A DNA stretch of 64,000 bases from JAENVU01 sp963756815 (GCA_963756815.1 CAVWPR010000004.1:62001-126000); one strand, 5' to 3'; shown: positions 50,480 through 60,137, counted from the first letter of the stretch. Numbers and translations: made by a program. The notes: generated by a model not told the origin, from the letters alone.

Positions 50480-51906
50480 ATGCGCCGCCTCGCCCTCGGG
50501 CTCCTCCTCGCCGCCGTGCTGGCGGCATGCTCGTCGGGCGGGAGCTCCACCGCCGGCGGCGCGGCGTCCGGTCCCGCCCGCGCCGGCGACTACTACCGGC
50601 CGGTCGACGCGCGGGTACGACGTGACCCACTACGACATCCGGCTCGCCTACACGCCGAAGGACGGACGGATCGACGGCGGCACCGACGTCGTCGCGACCG
50701 CGACGCGCCGGCTGACCCGGTTCACGCTCGACCTCCACGGCCTGCAGGTGACCCGTGTCCGCGTGGGAGACGCAGCAGGCTCGGCGCGCCGGGACGCGCG
50801 GTACGAACGGCAGGGCGACCACCTGGTGGTGACCCCCGACTCGCCGATCGCGAACGGACGCGGGTTCGTCACGCACGTCGCGTACCGCGGCGTTCCCCGC
50901 CCGGTCGCGGATCCGACCGAACCCGGTGCCGACGGCGAGCTCGGATGGCAGCGGTTGGCCAACGGCGACGTGTACGTGGTCAGTGAGCCGATCGGCGCGC
51001 GCACGTGGTTCCCCGCGAACGACCAGCCCGGTGACAAGGCGACGCTTCACCGTCCGCGTCACGGTTCCCGCGGGGTTGACGGTCGCGTCGAACGGCCAGT
51101 GGCTCGGCGGCGCCGGTTCGACGCCGGGCACGAGCACGTTCCACTGGCACATGCGCCACCCGATGGCCACCTACCTCGCGACCGTCGTGATCGCACCGAT
51201 GCGCGAGCAGTCCACCGCCAGCCCGGCCGGGGTCTCGATCCGCAACTACTTCCCGATCGCGACGTACGACGCGGGCGTGACCGACTTCGCGCGGACCGGC
51301 GAGATGATCGACTACTTCTCGTCGATCATCAGCCCGTACCCGTTCGGCGAGTACGGCGTGACGACGGTGCCGGCCGACCTCGGCTACGCGCTCGAGAACC
51401 AGACGATGGCCGTCTTCGGTCGCGACATGCTCGGCACCGACCGGGAGGCACAGCTCACCGTCGCGCACGAGCTCGCGCACCAGTGGTTCGGCGACTCGGT
51501 CGGCATCGCGCGCTGGTCGGACATCTGGCTCAACGAGGCGTTCGCCAACTACCTCCAGTACGTGTGGATCGCGCACGCCGACCCGACGTTCGACCTGGAC
51601 CGGACCATGGCGAACCTGCGCGCCGAGAAGGCCGACGAGCTCGGCCCGATCCTCGATCCCGGACCGGGGCGGACGTTCTCCGATTCCATCTACGAGCGGG
51701 GTGCGCTCACGGTGCACGCCCTGCGCCGCACGATCGGCGACGCCGCGTTCTTCACGCTCCTGCACCGTTGGACCGTCGACCACCGCTACGGCATCGGCAC
51801 CACCGCGGAGTTCATCGCGCTCGCCGAGAAGGTCAGCGGGCGACCGCTCGGCGACTTCTTCGACGCGTGGCTGCGGGCGAAGAAGGTGCCGCCACTTCCC
51901 CGCTGA
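50480..51906 (+). CDS. M1-family aminopeptidase lipoprotein, two frame breaks
   Basis: ATG 50480 encodes a signal peptide with lipobox LAAC (Cys about residue 17). Three frames join at about 50612 and 51045. Pieces: GYDVTHYDIRLAYTPKDGRI (N-terminal beta domain), DVYVVSEPIGARTWFPANDQ, then KATFTVRVTVPAGLTVASNG, and the catalytic region ENQTMAVFG (GAMEN-like exopeptidase motif), VAHELAHQWFGD (HExxH zinc) with the third ligand in WLNEAFANYLQ. Total about 475 aa, the short M1 form without the C-terminal helical domain. Membrane-anchored outside the cell; it would trim peptides for the Dpp importers. Both breaks are single bases inside conserved sequence. Confidence 0.85.
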
Positions 51907-51911
51907 GCCCG

Positions 51912-54217
51912 CTACGGCGCGGAGCGCCTCCGGGAGCGGCTGCGAGTGCACCACTGCGAGGTCCTGGGTGGCGCGGGTGAGCGTCACGTAGAGCATCCGC
52001 AGCCCGGCGCGGTCGGCCCCGACCAGCTGGGCCGGCTCCACCACGACCACGTGGTCGAACTCGAGGCCCTTCGCATCCAACGCGTCGAACACGCCGATCG
52101 GCGCGTCGAGCGCCTCGGGCGAGTCGGCGACCGCGCCGACGTCGCGCAACGCCTCGGTGAGCTCGCGGTGCCGCGACTCGGGCGCGATGACGGCCGTCGT
52201 GCCGCGACGCGTCGAGAACTCGCGCGCCCGGGACGCAGCCGCGGCGATCACGTCGTCGACACGCGCGAACTCGGGCTCCACACCCGTGGCCCGCACCGAT
52301 CGCGTCGGCGGGATCTCCGGCGCCGCCGCGGCGAGCAACCGGTTGGCCAGCTCCATGATCTCGGCCGGCGTCCGGTAGTTGACGGTGAGGTCGACCCGGC
52401 GCGGAGCATCGTGCGTCGGGAGGTGCGACAGCACGTCGTCCCACCCCGACGCGGCACCGGCGCGCGACGCCTGCCCGAAGTCGCCGACGAGCGTGCACGA
52501 GCCCGTGGGGCAACGGCGCGCCAGCATGCGCCACTGCATCGGGGTGAGATCCTGGGCCTCGTCGACGAGCACGTGTCCGAAGGTGCGGAGCTGGGGCACG
52601 CCGGCGTCGCCGTTGGTGCCGGGCTCGGTGAAGCGGGCCGCCAGGTCACCGGCGGTCATGTACTGGCCGAGGCCGAGCTCACGCACGGTGCGGGTGGCGA
52701 CATCGGCCACCGCCCGCTCGGTCTCGGTGCGCCGGCGCGCACTGCGGGGCCGTGCCGACTCGACCGGCCCGCAGAGCGCGTCGGCCTCGTCGACGAGCGC
52801 CGCGTCGGCGTCGGTCCACGGCACCTCGCGCACGGACGCCGACCGCGGGCGTTCGAGGAGGACCTGCTCGTCGCGCTCGAGCACGCCGTCGGCCGCCGAG
52901 CGGATGAGGCCGCGGAAGGAGAAGAGGTCGTGGACGAGCTCCGCGCCCGAGAGGATCGGCCACATGCGCTCCAGGCAGCGCGCGCACCTCGGGCACGCGG
53001 CGGATGCGACCGCGCATCTCGCGCTCCCACTCCGGCGGCGCGTTCTCACCGCGGGCGAGCGACCGGGCGACCTGCGCGTCGTACCCACCGTCCACGTCGT
53101 CGAGCTCGAGGAGCTCGCGCTGGGTGCGGGTCATGGCGTTGCGGTACTGCGCGAGGAGTCGGTCGACGACCATCCGCTCGACGACCGGTCGGCGCTCGTT
53201 GTGCGTCCCCCGCTTGCGCCGCGCGCGCTCGGCGATGTGACGGCACTCGCGCCGCGGCAGGCGCAGGCGCATGCCGTCGAGCGCGAACACGACGTCCTGG
53301 CGGGGCGGACGCTGGCGGTCGGCGAGGGCGCGTTGCAGCACCGCGGCCATGCGCACGTCGCCCTTCACCACCGCCGTGCGCGGCGCTTCCGGCCGCAACC
53401 GTCCGAGCCCGGGCTTGAGGCCGGCAACCGTCGCGAGCTGGACCTCGTCCTCGCCGAGCGACGGGAGCACCTGCTCGATGTAGCGGAGGAACACCGGGCT
53501 CGGGCCGATGAGCAGCACGCCGTTCGCGCCGAGCTGCCGGCGGTAGGTGTAGAGGAGGTACGCGGCGCGGTGGAGCGCGACCGCGGTCTTCCCGGTGCCG
53601 GGTCCGCCGGAGACGATCAGCGCGCCGGGCAGGTCGGCGCGCACGGCTTCGTCCTGCTCGGCCTGGATGGTGGCGACGATGTCGCCCATCCGGCCGGTGC
53701 GCTCACGGTCGAGCGCGGCGAGCAGCGCACCCTCGCCCATCACGGTGAGATCGGTGTCGGCCACGGCCGCGGTGTCGAAGACCTCGTCGTCGAGGCCGAC
53801 CACCTCCCGCCCGTGGCGGGTGAGGATGTGCCGACGACGGGCGACGCCCATCGGCGCGACCGCGGTCGCCCGGTAGAACGGCTCCGCCACGGGCGCGCGC
53901 CAGTCGACGACGAGCGGGGTGTGCTCGGCGTCGTCCACGCCGAGCCGCCCGACGTAGAACCGCGAGGTGTCGGTGAGGTCCAGGCGGCCGAAGCAGAGCG
54001 GCGTGTCACCGATGTCGAGGGCGGCGAGGCGGCGATGGGTGGTTTCGACGGCGATGTCGCGTTCGAGCCGGGCCTGGTGCGTGCCGCCCCGGCGCACGTC
54101 GTTGTAGGCGTCCGCGACCGACGACGCCGAGACGCGCATGGCCTCCAGGCGGTCGTAGACCGCGTCGAGGTAGGCCTGTTCGGCGACGACTTCTGGGTCT
54201 CGTCGGCTCGGTGACAC
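51912..54217 (-). CDS. HelD-type RNA polymerase-recycling helicase, frame broken
   Basis: SF1 motor of the HelD/HelR family that removes stalled RNA polymerase. GTG 54217 with GGAG upstream. N-terminal coiled-coil (EQAYLDAVYDRLEAMR), the HelD-specific PLVVDWRAPVAEPFYRATAV, Walker A SGGPGTGKTAVALHR (about 205). Near 52985 an extra base breaks the frame after VPEVRA; the other frame resumes at CLERMWPILSGAELVHDLFS. Then VLVDEAQDLTPMQWRML (Walker B), VNYRTPAEIMELANRLL and MLYVTLTRATQDLAVVHSQP. One more base change would place the stop TAG at 51912, six bp from the convergent M1 stop. HelD proteins confer rifamycin tolerance in mycobacteria; that role here is inference. Confidence 0.88.
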
Positions 54218-54255
54218 GAATGACTCCGGCGTTTCGGGGAGCCGAAGAGCTTAGG

Positions 54256-55308
54256 TCATCGGACCCGTCCGCCGCCTCGGGGCCCCGGCACGAAGTTGCT
54301 CGGCTGCTCGGCGACCGCCGTCGCGCACCCCGGTTGCGCTCCGGGAGCAGGTGGGAACGGCGACGACAGCGGCACCGTGCCACCGCCGTTCGGCAGCGTC
54401 ATCGACAGTGGTGCGGTGAAGCACACCGAAGGCACGAGTGCCGTCGGGGGGACGAGCGTGACCGTGAACGACGCGGAGGTGCCGCGGCGGAGTCGGATCA
54501 CCTCGGGTCGGGCGACCGGATGATCCGTCTCCCCCTCGTTCCGGGTCGGCGTCACGAAGGGTGCCCCGACGAGCACGCACGACCGAACCGGGGTGTGCAC
54601 GACCACGCGGTACCGACCGCCGCCGGCTGCGTCGGACGTCAGGGGCGTCGGGGGCGCCGCTTCGAGGTCGGCGCCACGACAGAAGGGCGGCGCCGGCGGA
54701 CCGACGATGCGCAGCGGGACGGGCCGGGCACTCCCCACGCCCGGTGCATCGGCGAGCAGCCACACGCGCGTGCGCTGCGGTCGGAACGGCACACAGCCCG
54801 TCGCCGCGGAGCAGACGTGCGGCGTCGTGGCCACGACGAATCGATGCCGCGTCGTGCCGGGCGGGAACCGCATGCCGCGTCCACGGGGACTGCAGTCGCT
54901 CGTCTCGACTCGGTTCCTGACCGCGTCCGCGCGGGTGCGGCCGATCTCGACCGCCCACCGGGGGAGGCAGACCCCGGGCGCCTCGACGACGTGGTCCGTC
55001 CGGTTGACGAAGGTCACCGTGCCGAGGACGTCCTCGCCGCGGTGGACGACGGCGCGGTCCAGGCGGAGCGCGGCGGTGACCGGTGCGCCCGGCGCAGCCG
55101 TGGTCGCGGTGGACGCACGGCCGCCGTCGGAGCCGTCGGTCCGCAGGACGAGCGACGCCGACGACGAACAGCGCGAGCGACGACCGCGGCCACGAGCGCG
55201 CCGCGGAGCACTCCGCGGACCCGACCGGCGCGCAGGCTCGGTCCACCGGCGCCGGCGCACTTCCACCGCGTCGCCGTACGCGCGGAGCTGCTCCTCGACG
55301 TCACGCAT
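54256..55308 (-). CDS. Membrane-anchored partner of the ECF sigma factor, frame broken
   Basis: Overlaps the sigma gene by 8 bp at ATG 55308, so it is translationally coupled and a likely anti-sigma or regulator. The start MRDVEEQLRAYGDAVEV resembles the short cytoplasmic heads of such proteins. A TM helix (RGALVAAVVARALFVVGVAS by joining frames) follows, requiring three single-base corrections within about 120 bp. The extracytoplasmic part is an Ig-like beta domain with several Cys: VVHRGEDVLGTVTFVNRTDH, VCLPRWAVEIGRT, TTPHVCSAATGCVPFRPQ and SFTVTLVPPTALVPSVCFTA. It might sense cell-envelope or redox state. No zinc-binding anti-sigma motif is seen. Confidence 0.6.
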   Translation of the reverse strand: MRDVEEQLRAYGDAVEVRRRRWTEPARRSGPRSAPRRARGRGRRSRCSSSASLVLRTDGSDGGRASTATTAAPGAPVTAALRLDRAVVHRGEDVLGTVTFVNRTDHVVEAPGVCLPRWAVEIGRTRADAVRNRVETSDCSPRGRGMRFPPGTTRHRFVVATTPHVCSAATGCVPFRPQRTRVWLLADAPGVGSARPVPLRIVGPPAPPFCRGADLEAAPPTPLTSDAAGGGRYRVVVHTPVRSCVLVGAPFVTPTRNEGETDHPVARPEVIRLRRGTSASFTVTLVPPTALVPSVCFTAPLSMTLPNGGGTVPLSSPFPPAPGAQPGCATAVAEQPSNFVPGPRGGGRVR

Positions 55309-55747
55309 CGGGATCCACCTTCAAGGCCCGGCGCAGCCGCTTCAGACCACGAGCGACGTGATTGCCCACCATCGTCGGGCTCGTGTCCATCGCCACGGCC
55401 GTCTCGCCGTAGGTCCACCCGCACCCGTGCACCAGCCACACGGCGGTGCGCTGGGTGACCGGCAGCGCGAGCAGCGCAGGGACGAGCGCGGGCTCGACCT
55501 CGGGGATCCCGAGCACGCCCGGCGCGGGCAGGAGCACCCGGCGACGAGCGCGAGAGCGGCTCTGCCCGACGCGGTACAGGTAGCCCGCGGGGTTCACCAT
55601 CGTCTGCACCTCCTCCCAGTGCTCCCACGCCCAGCCGAGCGCCTCGGCGGTGGCGTCGTCGGCGCCGTCGAGGCCTCGCGAGGCGACGAAGGCCCGGCGC
55701 AGACGGGGTCGGACGGCGGAGACGAAGTCCTCGAATCCATGGTCCAT
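55301..55747 (-). CDS. ECF/SigE-like RNA polymerase sigma factor
   Basis: 148 aa from ATG 55747 with GGGGAGGAGG upstream. Region 2-like helices FVSAVRPRLRRAFVASRGLD and ALGWAWEHWEEVQTMVNPAG, then region 4 with ALPVTQRTAVWLVHGCGWTY and GETAVAMDTSPTMVGNHVAR, a clear HTH. Shorter than typical (170-190 aa), with a compact region 2. Its stop overlaps the membrane partner gene, a usual sigma/anti-sigma arrangement. No self-promoter was identified. Confidence 0.8.
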   Translation of the reverse strand: MDHGFEDFVSAVRPRLRRAFVASRGLDGADDATAEALGWAWEHWEEVQTMVNPAGYLYRVGQSRSRARRRVLLPAPGVLGIPEVEPALVPALLALPVTQRTAVWLVHGCGWTYGETAVAMDTSPTMVGNHVARGLKRLRRALKVDPDA

Positions 55748-55808
55748 CCCCGGCTGCCCTCCTCCCCGAGAGACCATCGGGCGCCGTGGGCGCGCACCCG
55801 GCAATCCG

Positions 55809-56283
55809 TCAGGACGCGAGGGCGTCGCCCGTCCCGGGTGCGAGGGCATGGCGCCGGAACTGGTCCACGCCGATGGCGACGACCACGTCGTGGGCCCACG
55901 ACATGACCGGCCGGCCGAAGCGGGCGATCCGGCGCAACACGGGGTTGCCGAGCTCCAGCGACCAGCTCAGGCGGGCCGTCGACCCCGTCGCGGCCGGCGC
56001 GACGTCGAGGCGCGCCGGACCGCGCAGATCGCCCCCGATCTGTGTGACGATCGCCGTCTCCGGCTCGACCGAGAGGACGTGGATGTCGCAGTGCAGCGCG
56101 TACGGCAAGGGCGACTGGATCGTGCACCGCGCCCGGGTGCCGGCACGGAGGCCTTCGGCCTCGAACTCCCGCAGCCACGACCACCACGACGACGTAGTCG
56201 TCGGTGCGGCAGAGGACGGCCCAGAGCTCGGTGGGCGGCACCGGGAACGTCCAGATGCGGTCGAAGCGGAACGGCGCCGACAC
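55809..56283 (-). CDS. SRPBCC-fold protein, frame broken
   Basis: About 158 aa from GTG 56283. The first frame reads SAPFRFDRIWTFPVPPTELW then AVLCRTDDY, the first beta strand and helix of a START/SRPBCC protein; near 56190 a base change moves to the frame WSWLREFEAEGLRAGTRARC, and then LPYALHCDIHVLSVEPETAI, LEGxGNPV-like LELGNPVLRRIARFGRPVMS and WAHDVVVAIGVDQFRRHAL. These match small ligand-binding SRPBCC proteins. No catalytic residues. It follows the histidine phosphatase by 53 bp in the same direction. Confidence 0.75.
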
Positions 56284-56336
56284 TGCGCCACCCTCGCACC
56301 TGGACCGGCCGGCCGCAACGGCCCCACCGGACGGGG

Positions 56337-56960
56337 TCAGACCTCGGGCGGGGCGGTGACGGTCACGGTGGCCGGGTCGATGAGGATCGTGCGGCCGCTG
56401 AGCTCGATCTCGACGCCGGGTGGCGTGTCCGTGTGGCGGCACCGAAGATCGAGCCCCCCGAGGTTCGGCACCGAGTGCGGCTCGGAGCCGAGCGCCCGCT
56501 CGACGACCCTGATCAGCCCGCCGTGGCTGATGACGAGGACCGGCCCGCCGGTGGAGGTCGCGAGCGCAGCGACGTCTCCGATCGCGGCGAGCGCCCGCTC
56601 GTGCAGGACGTCGTCGACCTCGAACCCGGCGGGACGCGTGCCGTCGCTGAGGAACCCGGGCCAGCCCGCCTCGATCTCGGTACGCGTCTTGCCGGTCCAC
56701 TCCCCCGCGTCCCGCTCCTGCAGGCGCGGATCGGCGGCGACGTCGAGGGCGAGCGCAGACCCGATGATCGTCGCGGTCTGGTGGGCGCGGACGAGGGGCG
56801 AGGCAACGAGTCGCGTCACGCCGAGCCCCCGCACCGCCTCGGCCGCGACCTCGGCCTGGCGCCGGCCGAGGTCGGAGAGCGGCGGGTCGGCGCGGCCCTG
56901 CCAGCGTCCGTCGGCGTTCCAGGTGGACTGCCCGTGCCGGATCAGCAGGATCCGGCTCAA
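56337..56960 (-). CDS. Histidine phosphatase family protein
   Basis: 207 aa. Catalytic LIRHGQSTWN near residue 5 with the phospho-accepting His, PLSDLGRRQAEVAAEAV, ASPLVRAHQTATI, and the second His in VLVISHGGLIRVVERAL. Pattern of cobalamin-phosphatase/phosphoglycerate-mutase-like acid phosphatases; the actual substrate is unknown. The ATG 56960 is 37 bp past the stop of the TnpB-like gene, leaving no space for a RuvC domain between them. Confidence 0.9.
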   Translation of the reverse strand: MSRILLIRHGQSTWNADGRWQGRADPPLSDLGRRQAEVAAEAVRGLGVTRLVASPLVRAHQTATIIGSALALDVAADPRLQERDAGEWTGKTRTEIEAGWPGFLSDGTRPAGFEVDDVLHERALAAIGDVAALATSTGGPVLVISHGGLIRVVERALGSEPHSVPNLGGLDLRCRHTDTPPGVEIELSGRTILIDPATVTVTAPPEV

Positions 56961-56997
56961 CGTGGTCCCGACCGGTGCTCGGCCTTGCCGTCCTCGC

Positions 56998-57492
56998 TCA
57001 CTCGCGATCCCAGGGCAGCACCGACGACGGCGTGGCCGGCGGCGCCGACGCGTCGACCAGCTCGAACTCCCCGTTGCGGAACACGAGCGCGGCGGCCTTG
57101 CCGTCGAGGGGCGGACGGAGGTTGCCGGCCGCGGGGTCCAGGTAGACCTTGACCGTCCGCTTGCCGCTCGCCGTGGGCAACGTGACGCGGTCCGACGCCG
57201 GCCACTTGACCGCCGTCGGCGGCAGCACCAGCGACTGGTACGTCCCGAACTTCTGCTTCGTGAGGCTCGCGAGCACGCGGTCCGTGGCCGCGGTGGAGAA
57301 CGTGATCGGGAGCTTGAACTTCTCGAGCTCCTCCTTCACGAGCGACTTCACCTCCGTCTTGGCGGTCCTGCGCTCCGCCAACGCGCGCGTCCGCGCGCCG
57401 TTGCACGCCTTGTTGACCCGCTCGAGCGTGCGCGCGAGGAGATCGTGGACGTCGGGGTCGGGCAGGAGTCGGTACGTGAGCGGGGCGGCCAT
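56998..57492 (-). CDS. TnpB N-terminal-domain-like protein lacking RuvC
   Basis: 164 aa from ATG 57492. Order of motifs resembles the first half of IS605-type TnpB: TYRLLPDPDVHDLLARTLER then VNKACNGARTRALAE (N-terminal strand plus REC helices), TEVKSLVKEELEKFKLP, then beta strands ending DRVTLPTASGKRTVKVYLDP and DGKAAALVFRNGEFELVDAS, as in the WED barrel segment (ADLV-RDGKFYL in typical TnpB). In TnpB the RuvC nuclease follows directly; here the protein stops after VLPWDRE and the histidine phosphatase begins 37 bp later, so RuvC is absent rather than frame-shifted. It might be a domesticated RNA- or DNA-binding remnant. The similarity is from pattern memory and could be convergent. Confidence 0.5.
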   Translation of the reverse strand: MAAPLTYRLLPDPDVHDLLARTLERVNKACNGARTRALAERRTAKTEVKSLVKEELEKFKLPITFSTAATDRVLASLTKQKFGTYQSLVLPPTAVKWPASDRVTLPTASGKRTVKVYLDPAAGNLRPPLDGKAAALVFRNGEFELVDASAPPATPSSVLPWDRE

Positions 57493-57537
57493 ACGGCCGC
57501 AGAGTGTGCCCGATCGGGCTGCGGGCGGGCGAACGAA

Positions 57538-58081
57538 TCAGCTCGGGGTCGGTGTCGACGGCCCCGCCGATGCGCCAGTACTCACCGTGGTCCCGGTCCA
57601 TGAGCTCCTCGTCGACGAGCGCACGCCGCCACGCGGCGGTGTCGGGATGGCGCTGCCCGAGGATCAGGTTGACCATCGGCTCCGAGTAGCGGCGGCCGGG
57701 CTCGAAGTCCTGGACGAGCCATTCGAGGATCACCCGCCGCTTGGCGTGCTGCATCGGGATCCGGGTGATCCGACCGTCGCGCACGAACGACCGCATCACC
57801 TTGGCGACCTCGGGGTCGACGTCGGGATCGAGCGGCTGCGGTGCCGCCGCCGCGGCGCGGGCCGCGGCGGCGAACGCCTCCTCCACGATGAACGAGTGCT
57901 CACCGTCGCGGATCACGAGCCCGCGCTCGGTGAGGCGGTGCAGCGCCGTCGCCACGGCACGCCCGTCCAGTCCGGCGGAACGGGCGATGTCGGTGCTCGT
58001 CGTCGCGCCGAGGATCATGGCGGCCACGACCCGGCGACGGTCAGCGTCGGCGAGGAGTCCCACGATGTCGCCGGCGTTCAC
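57538..58081 (-). CDS. HTH and DUF2087 domain protein
   Basis: About 180 aa from GTG 58081. N-terminal ArsR-like winged HTH (ADADRRRVVAAMILGATTST, then VATALHRLTERGLVIRDGEH) followed by DUF2087: SFVRDGRITRIPMQHAKRRV, ILEWLVQDFEPGRRYSEPMV, HPDTAAWRRALVDEELMDRD, GEYWRIGG. The body ends near VDTDPEL. A TGA at 57540-57538 fits as the stop after a one-base correction; without it the frame runs through the TnpB-like gene to 56957. DUF2087 regulators are common in actinobacteria but their ligands are unknown. Starts 14 bp after the quinone oxidoreductase stop, so probably in its operon. Confidence 0.75.
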
Positions 58082-58094
58082 GGCGGCACGGCCA

Positions 58095-59077
58095 TCACCA
58101 GCGGGCGACGATCTTGCCCCACGTCCGCCGGCTCGCGAGTGAGGCCAGCGCGGAGGGCACGTCGACCATGTCGATCTCCCGGGAGACGAGCGGTGCGATG
58201 CGGCCCTCGCGGTGCAGCTCCATCAACGCGGCATGTGTCTCACGGACGACGTCGGGTCGCGTATCGCTGTACAGGCCCCAATAGTGACCGATCACGGAGT
58301 AGTTCTTGATCAGCAGGTGATTCGTACGGGCGTGGGCGAAGCGACCGCCGGTGAACCCGACGACGATGATCCGACCCTCGAACGCGATGCACTTCGTCGA
58401 CCGGTCGAAGACGTCGCCTCCCACCGGGTCGTAGACCACGTCGGCGCCCCGACCGTCGGTGAGCTCCTTGACCACGTCCACGAAGTCCTGCGCGGTGTAG
58501 TCGACGACCACCTCGGCGCCCAGGTCCCTGCACACCTGGACCTTCTCGGGACCACCTGCCGTCGCGATCACCCGCGCCCCGCGGCGAGCCCGAGCTGGAT
58601 CGCCGCCGAGCCCACACCACCCGCACCCGCGTGCACGAGCAAGGTCTCCCCCGCCTGAAGGCCCGCCCGCCGGTGCAAACCCACGTGACCGGTCTGGTAC
58701 GTGACGTGGAGCGCGGAGGCCGCGGCGTCGGCGAGAGAGTCCGGGATCGGGAAGGTCGCCGTCTCGGCCGCCACGGTCTGCTCGGCGAGGCCGCCGGAGC
58801 CCGACGTGGAGAACGCGATCACCCGGGTGCCGACGAGACCCGGATCGGCGTCGGCCCCCGTGGCGCGCACGGTGCCGCAGACCTCGAGCCCCGGTGTGAA
58901 GGGCAACGGCGACCGCACCTGGTACTCGCCCCGGCACATCAGGACGTCGGGGAAGTTGAGGGACGCCGCGGCGACGTCCACCAGGACCTCACCGGCACGG
59001 GGCGCTGGGGGTTCGACCTCGACGAGCCGCAACGCCGCCTCCGGCTCGCCGTGCTCGTGGACCCGCCATGCTCGCAT
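58095..59077 (-). CDS. NADPH:quinone oxidoreductase-like protein (copy 1), frame broken
   Basis: About 327 aa medium-chain reductase without zinc ligands. ATG 59077: RAWRVHEHGEPEAALRLVEV, SLNFPDVLMCRGEYQV, LHVTYQTGHVGLHRRAG, cofactor loop VHAGAGGVGSAAIQLGLAAG. Near 58577 one base is missing; the next frame continues ARVIATAGGPEKVQVCRDLG, VVYDPVGGDVFDRSTKCIAF and RRTWGKIVARW. It is about 80% identical by eye to the copy at 59154-60137, which is unbroken. A GGGACATTCTGTCCC palindrome (59079-59093) abuts the ATG. QOR-type enzymes reduce quinones or enones; the substrate is unknown. Confidence 0.88.
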
Positions 59078-59078
59078 C

Positions 59079-59093
59079 GGGACATTCTGTCCC
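59079..59093. promoter_or_regulatory. Palindrome adjoining the QOR copy 1 start
   Basis: GGGACA-TTC-TGTCCC, a perfect 6-3-6 palindrome, one base upstream of the ATG. It overlaps where a leaderless -10 (CAGAAT) would be, so it could be an operator or could hide the start. Confidence 0.45.
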
Positions 59094-59153
59094 GCTCCGG
59101 GAAGCACCCGTGCCGTCACCCCCGCGATGCAGGCGAGGTCGGAGCGCCTCGGC

Positions 59154-60137
59154 TCACCAACGGGCGACGATCTTGCCCCAGGTGCCTCGCGTCGCGAGGT
59201 TCGCGAGCGACGCGGGCACGTCGGCCATCGCGATCTCGCGCGAGACGAGCGGGGCGATCCGGCCCTCGGCGTGGAGCTCCATCAGCGCGTCGTGCGTCGC
59301 GTGGACGAAGGAGGGCCGCAGCACGTTGTAGAGGCCCCAGTGCACACCCACGACCGAATAGTTCTTGATCAGCAGGTGGTTCGTGCGGGCGTCGGCGAAG
59401 CGGCCGCCGGTGAAGCCGATGACGAGAATGCGTCCCTCGAAGGCGATGCACTTCGTGGACCGGTCGAACGTGTCGCCACCCACCGGGTCGTAGATCACGT
59501 CGGCCCCGCGCCCGTCGGTGAACTCCTTCACCGCGTCGACGAAGTCGCCGGCGCGGTAGTCGACGACGAGGTCGGCGCCGAGGTCCCGGCACACCTGCAC
59601 CTTCTCGGGGCCACCCGCCGTCGCGATCACCCGCGCGCCCGCGGCGAGCCCGAGCTGGATCGCCGCCGAGCCCACACCACCCGCACCGGCATGCACCAGG
59701 AGCGTCTCCCCGGCCTGCAGCGCGGCCCGTCGGTGCAACGCGACGTGACCGGTCTGGTACGTGACGTGGAGGGCGGCCGCGGCGCCGTCGTCGAGCGAGT
59801 CCGGGATCGGGAAGACGGTGCTCGCCGGCGCGACGGTCTGCTCGGTGAACCCGCCGTCACCGAACCTCGGGATCGCGATCACCCGGCGCCCGAGCAGCGA
59901 CGGTTCGGTGCCGGGGCCGAGGGTCGTGACCACGCCGCTGACCTCGGCCCCGGGCGTGAACGGCAGCGGCGGCTTCACTTGGTACTCGCCGCGACACATC
60001 AGGACGTCGGGGAAGTTGAGCGACGCGGCTGCGACCTCGACGACGACCTCGCCCGCGCCGGCGACCGGCGCGTCGATGTCGTCGAGGTGCAGGACCGCTT
60101 CCGGCTCGCCCAGCTCGTGCACCCGCCACGCTCGCAT
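59154..60137 (-). CDS. NADPH:quinone oxidoreductase-like protein (copy 2)
   Basis: 327 aa, intact frame from ATG 60137. ADH_N region (RAWRVHELGEPEAVLHLDDI, SLNFPDVLMCRGEYQVKPPL), QTGHVALHRRAALQAG, cofactor loop HAGAGGVGSAAIQLGLAAGA and C-terminal IAMADVPASLANLATRGTWG. No catalytic zinc cysteines, so the QOR branch of the MDR family. A TACGCT box seven nt before ATG with no Shine-Dalgarno suggests a leaderless mRNA. With copy 1 it forms a tandem duplication in the same direction, followed by the DUF2087 regulator. Confidence 0.93.
   Translation of the reverse strand: MRAWRVHELGEPEAVLHLDDIDAPVAGAGEVVVEVAAASLNFPDVLMCRGEYQVKPPLPFTPGAEVSGVVTTLGPGTEPSLLGRRVIAIPRFGDGGFTEQTVAPASTVFPIPDSLDDGAAAALHVTYQTGHVALHRRAALQAGETLLVHAGAGGVGSAAIQLGLAAGARVIATAGGPEKVQVCRDLGADLVVDYRAGDFVDAVKEFTDGRGADVIYDPVGGDTFDRSTKCIAFEGRILVIGFTGGRFADARTNHLLIKNYSVVGVHWGLYNVLRPSFVHATHDALMELHAEGRIAPLVSREIAMADVPASLANLATRGTWGKIVARW

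Noticed and set aside
56957..57537. C-terminal extension of the DUF2087 protein
   Set aside because: It overlaps the TnpB-like gene in another frame and loses all DUF2087 similarity after residue 180.
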